From Thermocrispum agreste DSM 44070 (lineage in GTDB: Bacteria; Actinomycetota; Actinomycetes; Mycobacteriales; Pseudonocardiaceae): 64,000 bases of DNA. Location: contig NZ_KE386603.1 in the NCBI RefSeq assembly GCF_000427905.1, positions 120,303 to 184,302 on the forward strand. The letters are read 5' to 3'. Under the pieces are notes generated by a model that made no database searches, was not told the DNA's origin, and was given only the letters and a program-made list of their open reading frames with translations. How positions within the stretch are numbered: position 1 is the stretch's first letter; every line of letters begins with the position of its first letter. Both the position numbers and the translations under genes were made by a program. Shown here in pieces: positions 1 to 7,738 of the stretch.

Positions 1-10
1 CATAGTTAGT

Positions 11-31
11 TTAGCTCATTACCTTGGCTAA
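11..31. promoter_or_regulatory. AT-rich inverted repeat at the window edge, possible operator
   Basis: TTAGC and GCTAA arms are separated by 11 bp in an AT-rich patch that contrasts with the GC-rich surroundings. Bases 1-3 read ATG on the minus strand, so a gene may begin here and leave the window, with this repeat directly upstream of it. MarR-type sites often look like this, but no regulator is visible and the call is speculative. Confidence 0.3.
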
Positions 32-74
32 CGGTATGTGGGGAAGCCCTCATGAGCTGCGGGAATAGGGCATG

Positions 75-111
75 CCGAGGGCCGCGTTGACGCTCGCAAC
101 GCGGCCCTCGG
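75..111 (-). terminator. Intrinsic terminator-like hairpin of the S10 peptidase gene
   Basis: A perfect 15-bp inverted repeat (arms 75-89 and 97-111, 7-nt loop) lies 20 bp past the stop codon of the minus-strand peptidase gene. It has no long T-tract, as is usual for GC-rich actinomycete terminators. The rest of bases 1-131 shows no gene. Confidence 0.75.
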
Positions 112-131
112 GTGTGCTGTGCGTGATCGGG

Positions 132-1628
132 CTACCGGTTCGACGCGCTCCGGACGAAGGCGGCGAGATCGGCGGCCTGCTGGACGCGGGTCTCGTCGTG
201 TACGTACATCATGTGCCCGGCGGGGTAGTACGCCCGCTCGATGTTCTGGTGCAGCTCGTCGGGAATGGCCAGCTGGGCCAGGCTGTGCTCGGCGGCGAAG
301 TACGGGGTGGCGCCGTCGGTGTAGCCGAACGAGACGTGCAGCTTCAGGTGCGGATTGGCGCGCATGGCCGCGGACAGCCGGTCCACCACGCTGATGTGCT
401 TGCCCTCGAACTCGGCGTACGACCACTTCGCATTGACCCGCAGGTTGATCACCTCGTACGGCAGGTCGCTGTGGTAGTTCAGCTCCGCGCGTACGTAGTG
501 ATTCAACGCCGCGGCATACGGGCCGAGCAGCGCGTCCATCGTGGGGTCGGAGCTGAACCGCTCCCGTGCGTAGTCGGCCTCCGGCCCGGTGAAGCGGGCG
601 TCCAGCCTGCCGACCACCTTGCGCCGGCTGCGCAGCAGCTCGGTGAAGAACCGGATGTGCTCGATGCGCAGGTTGGCCCGGTCGATGTAATCGGCGGACA
701 GGCCGGTCAGCCGGGCGAGCTTGGCGGCGATGTCGGCGCGTTCCTCGGCGGACAGCCGGGCACCTTGAGCCAGCGCCCACGGGTACTCCCGGGAGGCGAA
801 TTCCTCGGCTTCGCGCAGCACGTCGGCCAGCGGGCGGTCGCCGTGCAGGCCGTGGTAGTGGGCGATCGCCGCGTACGTCGGGACGAACAGCGGGTACGGG
901 CGGTCGTTGTGGCCGTCGGCGATCAGCGTGCCGAGGTCCAGCGCCGCCGAGATCAGGATCAGCCCGTTGAGGTAGAGGCCGAAGCGGGTCTGCAGATGCT
1001 CGGCCAGCGCGGAGGCGCGCAGTGTGCCGTAGGACTCGCCGGCCAGGAACTTCGGCGACAGCCAGCGGCCGTTGCGGGAGATCCACAGTCGGATCAGCTC
1101 GCCGACCGACTCGATGTCGCCGGTGAAGCCGTGGAAGTCCTTGTCCGGTTCGCCCTTCACCGGGCGCGAGTAGCCGGTCGACACCGGGTCGACGAACACC
1201 AGGTCGGCGTGGGCCAGCAGGGTCTCCAGGTTGTCGGTGAGCCCGTACGGCGGAGGTTCCATGGCGCCGACGTCACCGGAGACCACCCGGCGCGGTCCGA
1301 GCAGCCCGAGGTGCAGCCAGGCGCTCGAGGTGCCCGGCCCGCCGTTGAACGCGAACACGACGGGCCGCCGGGTCGGGTCGGCGTCGTCCACGGTGTAGCT
1401 GGTGAGGAAGATCGCCGCGACCGGCTTCAACCCCTCGGACTTGCCGTCGGTGAACACCTCTTTGCGCAGCACCACGCGCCCGGCTTGGGCGGTGTACCGC
1501 AGCGGGCCGGTGGGCAGTTCGAGCGTGTGGTGCGTGGTGACCAGCTCGTCGACGGGTTCCTCGGGCTGGCCGGTGGTCTCGGTCGTCGATGTCTCCTCGG
1601 GTCGGGTTTCGTCGGCAGGGGATGTCAT
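132..1628 (-). CDS. Serine carboxypeptidase-like protein, peptidase family S10
   Basis: A 498-residue alpha/beta-hydrolase of the S10 family, which removes C-terminal residues from peptides. The nucleophile elbow GESYGT places the catalytic serine at about 199. FNGGPGTSS near 94-102 is the oxyanion-hole signature of S10 enzymes, and GHMMY near 471-475 carries the catalytic histidine. The N-terminus is acidic and Thr/Glu-rich (residues 1-30) with no signal peptide, so the product looks cytoplasmic, unlike the vacuolar or secreted eukaryotic relatives. It starts at an ATG 31 bp from the divergently transcribed glycosylase gene, so the two share a short promoter region. The substrate is unknown. 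Confidence 0.88.
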   Translation of the reverse strand: MTSPADETRPEETSTTETTGQPEEPVDELVTTHHTLELPTGPLRYTAQAGRVVLRKEVFTDGKSEGLKPVAAIFLTSYTVDDADPTRRPVVFAFNGGPGTSSAWLHLGLLGPRRVVSGDVGAMEPPPYGLTDNLETLLAHADLVFVDPVSTGYSRPVKGEPDKDFHGFTGDIESVGELIRLWISRNGRWLSPKFLAGESYGTLRASALAEHLQTRFGLYLNGLILISAALDLGTLIADGHNDRPYPLFVPTYAAIAHYHGLHGDRPLADVLREAEEFASREYPWALAQGARLSAEERADIAAKLARLTGLSADYIDRANLRIEHIRFFTELLRSRRKVVGRLDARFTGPEADYARERFSSDPTMDALLGPYAAALNHYVRAELNYHSDLPYEVINLRVNAKWSYAEFEGKHISVVDRLSAAMRANPHLKLHVSFGYTDGATPYFAAEHSLAQLAIPDELHQNIERAYYPAGHMMYVHDETRVQQAADLAAFVRSASNR

Positions 1629-1659
1629 GCCGCAACACTAAAGCGTCCACACTGGGGAA

Positions 1660-2364
1660 GTGATCGAATTCGGCGTGCACGCGACCAGCATCGGGGAGCT
1701 CGACCAGGCGGTGACGCACTGCAGGGCGTGTCCGCGCCTGGTCGCGTGGCGCGAGGAGGTCGCGCGCACCAAACGGGCAGCGTTCGCCTGCCAGGAGTAC
1801 TGGGGACGGCCGGTGCCGGGTTTCGGACCCGCGGACGCCGCGCTGGCCATCATCGGTCTGGCACCAGCGGCGCACGGTGCCAACCGCACCGGCCGGATGT
1901 TCACCGGGGACCGTTCCGGTGACGTTCTCTATGCCGCCCTGTACGACGTCGGCCTGGCCTCCCAACCGACCAGCACGCACGCCGGTGACGGGTTGGAGTT
2001 GTTCGGCGTGCGCATCACCGCCCCGGTCCGGTGCGCTCCGCCGGCCAACAAACCCACCCCGGCGGAACGGGACACCTGCCGTCAGTGGCTGGTACGTGAG
2101 TTGGAGCTGCTCGCCCCGACCCTGCGGGCGATCGTGGTGCTGGGCGGGTTCGGCTGGCAGGCCACGCTGAGCGCGCTGGCGCCGGCGGGCTGGCAGGTGC
2201 CCCGTCCCCGTCCACGATTTGGACACGGTGTCGAATACGACATCGACGGACTACGTTTGTTCGGTTGCTATCACGTTTCGCAACAGAACACTTTCACCGG
2301 AAAACTTACGCCGGAAATGATCAAAGACGTGTTACGCCGGGCGAAATCGGTTGCCCGACTGTGA
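1660..2364 (+). CDS. Uracil-DNA glycosylase, family 5 (UdgB type)
   Basis: A 234-residue DNA repair glycosylase that excises uracil and related deaminated bases. Four cysteines expected for the Fe-S cluster of this superfamily are present (CRAC near 23-26 and further Cys at about 45 and 124). Motif A reads [13 protein letters not shown], with alanine where family 1 has the catalytic Asp, and motif B reads [10 protein letters not shown]; both are characteristic of family 5. The start is GTG, chosen because it just clears the divergent peptidase gene. The last 45 codons are richer in A/T third positions than the rest, and codon 225 is TTA, a rare leucine codon in such genomes. Confidence 0.88.
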   Translation: MIEFGVHATSIGELDQAVTHCRACPRLVAWREEVARTKRAAFACQEYWGRPVPGFGPADAALAIIGLAPAAHGANRTGRMFTGDRSGDVLYAALYDVGLASQPTSTHAGDGLELFGVRITAPVRCAPPANKPTPAERDTCRQWLVRELELLAPTLRAIVVLGGFGWQATLSALAPAGWQVPRPRPRFGHGVEYDIDGLRLFGCYHVSQQNTFTGKLTPEMIKDVLRRAKSVARL

Positions 2365-2428
2365 CGCACGCGATCATTCGGCCCCCGTTCCGGCGGCGCG
2401 CGGACAGGGGGAGTGCGACGATAGTGGC

Positions 2429-3760
2429 ATGGCTGCCAAGAAGGCTGGACCGAAACGCATTTTGATCCTGGGCGGAGGCTACGTCGGACTGTATGCCGCG
2501 CTGGGTCTGCAGCGCAGGCTGCGCGCCAACGAGGCGTCGGTGACCGTGGTCGATCCGCAACCGCACATGACCTACCAGCCGTTCCTGCCGGAGGCAGCCG
2601 CCGGATCGATCGAACCGCGGCACGTGGTGGTCCCGCTGCGGCAGGTGCTGCGGCGATGCCATGTGCTCAACGGGCGCGTGCAGGAAATCCGGCACGCCGA
2701 TCGCGCGGTCACCGTGGAAACCGCGGCGGGCGAGACCAAGAAGCTGGGTTACGACATTTTGATCGTGGCGCTCGGCTCGGTCGCCCGTCTGCTGCCGGTT
2801 CCCGGCCTGGCCGAGGAGGGAATCGGCTTCAAGAGCATCGGTGAGGCCATCTGGCTGCGCAATCATGTGATCTCGCGCATGGACCAGGCGGCCAGCACGA
2901 CCGACCCGGAGGTGCGGCGGAGAAAGCTCACCTTCACGTTCGTCGGCGGCGGGTTCGCGGGCGTCGAGGCGCTCGGCGAGCTGGAGGACATGGCCCGCTA
3001 CGCCTGCCGGTTCTACGAGACGATCGACGAGAAGGACCTGCGGTGGGTGCTCGTCGACGCCGCCGACCGGATCCTGCCCGAGGTGCGCCCGACGCTGGGC
3101 GCCTACACGGTGCGGGCGCTGGAGAAGCGCGGTGTCGAGGTGTACTTGTCGACGCTGGCCAAGTCGTTCGAGAACGGCCGCGTGGTGCTCTCCGACGGCA
3201 CCGAGTTCGAGTCGGACACCATCGTGTGGACCGCGGGCGTGAAGGCCAACCCGGTGCTGAAGAACTCGGACCTTCCGCTGGACGACCGGCGCCGGGTGCG
3301 GACGCACGCCACGCTGCAGGTGGTGGACATGCCGGAGGTGTGGGCGGCAGGCGACTGCGCGGGCGTTCCCGATCTGTCCAGGATCGAGGAGGACTCGAAC
3401 GCGGTCTGCCCGCCCAACGCCCAGCACGCGGTGCGGCAGGCGCGGCACCTGGCCAAGAACGTGATCCGGTGGATGCGCGGCAAGGAGCTGAAGGACTACC
3501 GCCACAAGAACCTGGGCTCGGTGGCCAGCCTCGGGCTGGGCAAGGGCGTCGCCGACACGCTGGGTTTCAAGCTCAAGGGCTGGCCGGCGTGGGCCATGCA
3601 CCGGGCGTACCACGTCAAGGCCATGCCGACGTTCAACCGGAAGGTCCGGATCACGTTCGACTGGCTGCTCGGCGGGCTGTTCCGGCGGGACATCCTGTCG
3701 CTGGGCCAGCTGCACGACCCGCTCGCGGAGTTCCAGCGGGCCAGCAAGCCGGACATCTAG
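2429..3760 (+). CDS. ndh: NAD(P)/FAD-dependent oxidoreductase, type II NADH dehydrogenase family
   Basis: A 443-residue flavoprotein of the NDH-2 family, which passes electrons from NADH to menaquinone at the inner face of the membrane without pumping protons. An N-terminal dinucleotide-binding loop GGGYVG (about residues 12-17) binds FAD, and a second Rossmann motif FVGGGFAGVE near 172 binds NADH. PPNAQHAVRQA is the quinone-site AQxAxQ-like motif. The C-terminal amphipathic stretch (WPAWAMHRAYHVKAMPTFN onward) matches the membrane anchor of NDH-2. I chose ATG 2429; an earlier in-frame codon at 2351 would overlap the glycosylase gene and lacks conserved sequence. It may be co-transcribed with the upstream gene (64-bp gap). 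Confidence 0.9.
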   Translation: MAAKKAGPKRILILGGGYVGLYAALGLQRRLRANEASVTVVDPQPHMTYQPFLPEAAAGSIEPRHVVVPLRQVLRRCHVLNGRVQEIRHADRAVTVETAAGETKKLGYDILIVALGSVARLLPVPGLAEEGIGFKSIGEAIWLRNHVISRMDQAASTTDPEVRRRKLTFTFVGGGFAGVEALGELEDMARYACRFYETIDEKDLRWVLVDAADRILPEVRPTLGAYTVRALEKRGVEVYLSTLAKSFENGRVVLSDGTEFESDTIVWTAGVKANPVLKNSDLPLDDRRRVRTHATLQVVDMPEVWAAGDCAGVPDLSRIEEDSNAVCPPNAQHAVRQARHLAKNVIRWMRGKELKDYRHKNLGSVASLGLGKGVADTLGFKLKGWPAWAMHRAYHVKAMPTFNRKVRITFDWLLGGLFRRDILSLGQLHDPLAEFQRASKPDI

Positions 3761-3923
3761 AAGTTCGCGAGCAGGCGGCGGTCACGAAGAGCGGGGACAC
3801 CGCTACGGAGGCAGACGTCGACGCCGCGTGAGAGCGTCGACCGGGCGTGCCGTTCGCGCCACCTGCGAGCAGGCCTCCACTGGCCATGCCGTCGCTCTGG
3901 AACGATTGACGGATCTCCGCGGC

Positions 3924-3991
3924 GTGGAGGGAGCGGCGTGCCGGCCGGAGGTCAGCGGTGGAGGGAGCGGCGTGCCGGCCGGAGGTCAGCG
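3924..3991. repeat. Perfect 34-bp tandem duplication at the 3' end of the monooxygenase gene
   Basis: Two identical 34-bp copies (3924-3957, 3958-3991) lie head to tail. The second copy contains the TGA stop (3986-3988, minus strand) and last codon of the monooxygenase gene; the first copy is its non-coding duplicate just beyond the stop. The 3761-3923 stretch before it holds no recognisable gene. Confidence 0.95.
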
Positions 3992-5440
3992 GCTGAACGT
4001 CAGCACGCCGTCCTCCACCGGGCTGTGCCGCAGCTCCGGGATGTCCCGCAGGTAGTTCTGCCGCAGCCGCCACGGCGTCCGGTCGCCCTGCTTGGGCAGC
4101 TCGTGCAGCGACCGCAGCACGTAGCCGGCCTTGAGGTCGATGAACGGCTCGGGGTGAACGTCCGGCTCGGGTACCGGTTCGCACCGCTGGTGGCCGCGGG
4201 TGCGCATGTGCCGCAGCACCCGGCAGACGTATTCGCAGGCCAGGTCGGCTTTCAGCGTCCACGAGGCGTTGGTGTAGCCGATGATGTAGGCGAAGTTCGG
4301 CACCCCGGACAGCATGATGCCCTTGTAGGCCATGCGGTCGGACAGCTCGACCGGTTTGCCGTCCACGGTCAGCGTCATGCCGCCGAACGCCAGCAGCTTC
4401 AGCCCGGTGGCGGTGACGATGATGTCCGCGGGCAGCTCGACACCGGACCGCAGCCGGATGCCCTTCTCGGTGAACCGGTCGATGTGGTCGGTGACCACGT
4501 CCGCCTTGCCGGACCGGATGGCCTTGAACAGGTCGCCGTCGGGGACCAGGCACATGCGCTGATCCCACGGGTCGTAGCTGGGCGAGAAGTGCGTGTCGAC
4601 GTCGTAGCCCGGCGGGAGCTGGCGGGCGGCCATGCGCTTGAGCAGTCTGCGCACCAGCTGCGGTCGGCGGCGGCTGAGCTGGTAGAGACCGGTCTGCACC
4701 AGGATGTTGCGCCAGCGGTTGACGACGTAGGCCGCCTTGTCGGGCAGGAACCTGCGCAGCAGCGTGGCCAGCGGGTCCTGGGACGGTGCGGTGACGATGT
4801 AGGTCGGTGAGCGCTGCAGCATCGTGACGTGCTCGGCGGCGTTCTCGCCGAGCGCCATGGCGGGCACCAGCGTCACGGCCGTGGCCCCGCTGCCGATCAC
4901 CACGACCCGCTTGCCCGCGTAGTCCAGGTCCTCCGGCCAATGCTGCGGGTGGACCACCGTGCCGGTGAAGTCCTCGACGCCCTCGAACTGCGGCGTGTAG
5001 CCGCTGTCGTAGTCGTAATAGCCGCTGCACGACCACAGGAAGTTGCAGGTGAACTGCACCTTCTCGCCCTCGTGCTCGGCGGTGACCCGCCAGACGGCGT
5101 CGTCGCTGGACCACTCGGCGGCCACCACCCGGTGCCCGAAGCGGATGTGCCGGTCGATGCCGTATTCCGACGCGGTCTTGCGGACGTAGCGCAGGATCGA
5201 CGGCCCGTCGGCGATGGCCTTCTGTCCCGGCCACGGCTTGAACCGGTAGCCGAGGGTGTACATGTCCGAGTCGGACCGCACCCCCGGATAACGGAACAGG
5301 TCCCAGGTGCCGCCGATCGAGTCGCGCCGCTCCAGGATGGTGAACGTGATCTCGGGCAGCTCCCGGCGCAAGTGACAGGCTGCTCCGACCCCGGACAGGC
5401 CCGCGCCGATGATGAGGACGTCTGTGTGCTGCGCCACCAT
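3986..5440 (-). CDS. Flavin-containing monooxygenase, EthA-like Baeyer-Villiger type
   Basis: A 484-residue NADPH- and FAD-dependent monooxygenase expected to convert ketones to esters, and in mycobacterial EthA to activate thioamide drugs. It has an N-terminal GAGLSGVGAA FAD motif, the EthA-like stretch GTWDLFRYPGVRSDSD near 44-59, the type I BVMO fingerprint FTGTVVHPQHWP near 146-157, and a second Rossmann motif VVIGSGATAVT. Length matches EthA (489). Start at ATG 5440 begins right at the conserved fold; an upstream GTG 72 bp earlier would swallow the operator-like palindrome. Unlike ethA in mycobacteria, no tetR (ethR) gene is adjacent, although a plausible operator is. The 3' end is duplicated in tandem. 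Confidence 0.9.
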   Translation of the reverse strand: MVAQHTDVLIIGAGLSGVGAACHLRRELPEITFTILERRDSIGGTWDLFRYPGVRSDSDMYTLGYRFKPWPGQKAIADGPSILRYVRKTASEYGIDRHIRFGHRVVAAEWSSDDAVWRVTAEHEGEKVQFTCNFLWSCSGYYDYDSGYTPQFEGVEDFTGTVVHPQHWPEDLDYAGKRVVVIGSGATAVTLVPAMALGENAAEHVTMLQRSPTYIVTAPSQDPLATLLRRFLPDKAAYVVNRWRNILVQTGLYQLSRRRPQLVRRLLKRMAARQLPPGYDVDTHFSPSYDPWDQRMCLVPDGDLFKAIRSGKADVVTDHIDRFTEKGIRLRSGVELPADIIVTATGLKLLAFGGMTLTVDGKPVELSDRMAYKGIMLSGVPNFAYIIGYTNASWTLKADLACEYVCRVLRHMRTRGHQRCEPVPEPDVHPEPFIDLKAGYVLRSLHELPKQGDRTPWRLRQNYLRDIPELRHSPVEDGVLTFSR

Positions 5441-5449
5441 GCGGACAGA

Positions 5450-5467
5450 TTTTACACGCTTGTATAA
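5450..5467 (-). promoter_or_regulatory. TetR-type operator-like palindrome upstream of the monooxygenase gene
   Basis: TTTTACACGCTTGTATAA is an inverted repeat in which 6 of 7 arm positions pair around a 4-bp centre (TACA-CGCT-TGTA core). It lies 9 bp upstream of the minus-strand ATG and overlaps a TAAAAT hexamer that could be a -10 box with the message starting at or near the ATG. Repression by a distant regulator is inferred. Confidence 0.5.
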
Positions 5468-5613
5468 GACGGCGGATGTGTCTCGATCGTCACCCCCGCT
5501 CCGGCCGGTCACTGGGGAGCACGCCGGCGTTGGTCAGCGCGACTGCCCGACGCCACGGGAAAGCGCGCCCGCACGGGCCGTCCGCGGACCGGAAGCCGCC
5601 AGCTGCGGCGCGA

Positions 5614-5619
5614 TAGGCT
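5614..5619 (+). promoter_or_regulatory. Candidate -10 box of the tRNA gene
   Basis: TAGGCT fits the actinobacterial TAnnnT -10 consensus and ends 6 bp before the mature 5' end of the tRNA, followed by a short T-run. No convincing -35 hexamer is visible. Confidence 0.45.
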
Positions 5620-5625
5620 TTTTTC

Positions 5626-5699
5626 GCCCCCGTAGCCCAATTGGCAGAGGCAGTCGGCTTAAAACCGATCGAGTGCGGGTTCGAGTCCCGTCGGGGGCA
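5626..5699 (+). tRNA. tRNA with anticodon UAA (Leu codon UUA) but a short type I variable loop
   Basis: A 74-nt cloverleaf: acceptor stem 7 bp (GCCCCCG with CGGGGGC), short D stem, anticodon stem closed by one G-U pair, loop CTTAAAA with anticodon TAA at 5660-5662, 5-nt variable loop CGAGT, and a T arm with loop TTCGAGT. The discriminator is A73 and CCA is not encoded. The anticodon assigns it to leucine UUA codons, yet bacterial tRNA-Leu normally has a long type II variable arm, which is missing. As far as I recall, similar short-arm Leu(UAA)-type genes are annotated in actinobacteria and their phages. Which synthetase charges it cannot be told from sequence. Confidence 0.85.
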
Positions 5700-5954
5700 C
5701 GAAAGCACTCGAGCCGATTTCGGCCGGGAACCTGTTCGGCGGACCGGGGGCGTCCGCGGCGCAGAATGGCCCGCAGGCGGAGGCGAAACTCAACGGCCAC
5801 TGCGGCGTCGGCGGCATCGTTTTCGTGGTGAGCGCGGCCGACGCGCCGGTCACCGTGGACGCCGCCGATTTCCCCGCTCCCGATCGGCGGTGATGGCGGC
5901 GATCGTCGCGGGTGCCGTGGCCCTCGTGCTGTTGGTCATTGACCGCGCGCGCCA

Positions 5955-6130
5955 GCTTCGCAGCCGCGTGGAGATGTCCAGCCCTCTGTCTCTGGTGGCG
6001 TGGGGTGACCAGCTCCGCGTTCCCTGGTGCGGGGCAACCGGCTCCGCAGCCGCGCGGAGATGTCCGAGTCCTCCTGACGGCGCTGAGCCGTGCGACGCTC
6101 CTCCTGACGGTACTGAGACGTGCGACGTAG
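5955..6130. repeat. Imperfect direct repeats in the gene-free spacer between the tRNA and cspA
   Basis: The 575-bp stretch 5700-6274 carries no convincing gene. Within it, a 25-bp sequence at 5955-5979 recurs with three mismatches at 6041-6065, and a 30-bp unit is repeated in tandem (6071-6100 and 6101-6130, starting CTCCTGACGG and containing GTGCGACG). The latter pair lies about 145 bp ahead of cspA and could belong to its leader. Short hydrophobic reading frames here (for instance near 5893-5950) lack a ribosome-binding site and are probably chance. Confidence 0.6.
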
Positions 6131-6274
6131 GGCCTGCCGACGGCAGGATGGGAAGTAAACAGGCCCCTGCGCCGTTGGCCCACCCCGTGGGCGACGTCGT
6201 TCGCCTCGCAGGGAAAGTGTTCAGTAGCCGCACCGTCACGGTGCGGAACGAGTGCGACCCTGAAGGGATGGCGA

Positions 6275-6475
6275 ATGCCCCGCGGAACCGTGCAGTGGTT
6301 CAACGCCGAAAAGGGTTTCGGCTTCATCGCCGCGGAAGACGGCAGCGACGTGTACGTGCACTTCTCGGCCATCGAAGGCAACGGCTACCGCAGCCTGGAG
6401 GAGAACCAGCGCGTCGAATTCGAGCTGGCGCAAGGGCACAAGGACCCCCAGGCCAGCCGCGTGCGCAGGCTGTGA
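6275..6475 (+). CDS. cspA: Cold-shock domain RNA chaperone
   Basis: A 66-residue single cold-shock domain protein that binds single-stranded RNA/DNA and melts RNA structure. RNP1 reads KGFGFI and RNP2 reads VYVHFSAI, and the WFN and EGNGYRSL segments are typical of actinobacterial CspA. The ATG is preceded by GAAGGG at a suitable distance. It stands alone between a long untranslated upstream spacer and a strong hairpin terminator. Cold-shock genes often carry regulatory leaders; here the leader boundary is not resolvable. Confidence 0.95.
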   Translation: MPRGTVQWFNAEKGFGFIAAEDGSDVYVHFSAIEGNGYRSLEENQRVEFELAQGHKDPQASRVRRL

Positions 6476-6506
6476 CAGCCGGGCAACGTCCGACCTTGCC
6501 ATCGGC

Positions 6507-6546
6507 CGACAACGCCGCCGAGCCCTTCCGGTCGGCGGCGTTGTCG
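6507..6546 (+). terminator. Strong hairpin terminator after cspA
   Basis: A perfect 15-bp stem (arms 6507-6521 and 6532-6546) with a 10-nt loop begins 31 bp after the cspA stop. It separates cspA from ku, which runs in the same direction. Confidence 0.85.
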
Positions 6547-6631
6547 CGTGCTGGCCACTCGCGCGCTTCCGGTCGTCGTGTGGGGTGGCCTCGTGCGGGG
6601 TAGTCAGCTGCGCAAGCAGCGAGGAGGCAGC

Positions 6632-7594
6632 ATGGCTCGGCCGGTGTGGCGTGGATCGATCACCTTCGGATTGGTGAGCATCCCGGTGGCGCTCTACAGC
6701 GCCGTCGACGATCACACCGTCCATTTCCATCAGCTCCAGCGCGGCACCAACGACCGCATCCGGTATCGGCGGGTCAACGAGCGCACCGGCGACGACGTCG
6801 GCTTCGACGACATCGTCAAAGGACGCGAGGTCGGCGACGGTGAATACGTCGTGGTGGAGCCGGACGAGCTGGCCGACATCGCCCCCGGGCGCTCCCGTTC
6901 CATCGAGATCGAGTCGTTCGTCGCCCTGGACGAGATCGATCCCGTCCACTTCCGCACCACCTATTGGCTCGGGCCGAGCGGCGAGGGCAGCGTGAACCCG
7001 TACCGGCTGTTGGCCGCGGCCATGGCCCGCACCAACCGCGTCGGCATCGCCCAGTTCGTGATGCGCAACAAGCAGTACCTCACCGCGGTGCGTGCCGACC
7101 GGGGTGTCCTCGCCCTGGACACCTTGTACTTCGCGGACGAGATCCGTGATCCCGCGGACGTGCTGGACGTCGATCTCGGCAAACGGCCGGGCAAGGGCAA
7201 GCAGCTGGACATGGCGGTGGCGCTGATCGAGGCGATGGAAGCGCCGTGGCGGCCGCAGGACTACCGCGACACCTACACCGAGCGGGTGGAGAAGCTGGTG
7301 GCGGACAAGAAGGCGGGCAAGAAGCCGGAGCCCGCGCCCGAGCCCGCCGAGGTGTCCAGTCTGATGGACGTCCTGCAGCGCAGCGTGGCGCAGGCCAAGG
7401 GCAAGGGTGCCTCCGGCAAGGCCACGAAATCCGGTAAGGGGAGTGGCAGGAAGCCCGATCTCGACGAGGCGTCGAAGACCGACCTGGTGAAGCTGGCCAG
7501 GAAGCTCGGCATCGCCGGCCGGTCCACGATGACGGCCGCCGAGCTGCGCAAGGCCATCCGCCGCGCGGAGAAGAAGGCCGGGCGGGCCGCCTGA
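6632..7594 (+). CDS. ku: Ku, DNA double-strand break end-binding protein of NHEJ
   Basis: A 320-residue bacterial Ku homodimer subunit that binds DNA ends and recruits ligase LigD. The core beta-barrel opens with MARPVWRGSITFGLVSIPVA, the hallmark N-terminus, and continues to about residue 250. A Lys/Ala/Gly-rich linker follows (about 250-275), then a C-terminal SAP/Rho-N-like helix-turn-helix of about 40 residues ending ARKLGIAGRSTMTAAELRKA. The same GRSTMT signature appears in the 110-residue protein at 35774-36106. ATG 6632 has a strong GAGGAGG ribosome-binding site. No ligD is in the window. Lysine-rich C-tails in this family contact DNA. Confidence 0.95.
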   Translation: MARPVWRGSITFGLVSIPVALYSAVDDHTVHFHQLQRGTNDRIRYRRVNERTGDDVGFDDIVKGREVGDGEYVVVEPDELADIAPGRSRSIEIESFVALDEIDPVHFRTTYWLGPSGEGSVNPYRLLAAAMARTNRVGIAQFVMRNKQYLTAVRADRGVLALDTLYFADEIRDPADVLDVDLGKRPGKGKQLDMAVALIEAMEAPWRPQDYRDTYTERVEKLVADKKAGKKPEPAPEPAEVSSLMDVLQRSVAQAKGKGASGKATKSGKGSGRKPDLDEASKTDLVKLARKLGIAGRSTMTAAELRKAIRRAEKKAGRAA

Positions 7595-7702
7595 TCCGTT
7601 CCCGCCCTGCCTGCGGCCGGATCCCGGGCCGTGCTCGCCGGGCCACTCGGCGGCGTGGCCGGACCTGCCCCGCCGGGGCGGAATATCGTGGCCGGTACGC
7701 CG

Positions 7703-7718
7703 GTTGCGTCAACGCAAC
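7703..7718 (+). promoter_or_regulatory. Perfect palindrome ahead of the LLM oxidoreductase gene
   Basis: GTTGCGT-CA-ACGCAAC has two perfect 7-bp arms and ends 20 bp upstream of the ATG, overlapping where the ribosome or polymerase would sit. It looks like a TetR/MarR operator. No regulator gene is next to it. Confidence 0.5.
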
Positions 7719-7738
7719 ATGCGACTACGGGAGGCGCG

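Noticed and set aside
5600-5700. Integration site (att) or prophage remnant at the tRNA
   Set aside because: No repeat of the tRNA 3' end, integrase or phage gene is seen nearby.
5890-6130. Small hydrophobic ORF after the tRNA (MAAIVAGAVALVLLVIDRAR)
   Set aside because: No ribosome-binding site, one short helix only, and it runs through the direct repeats; probably chance.
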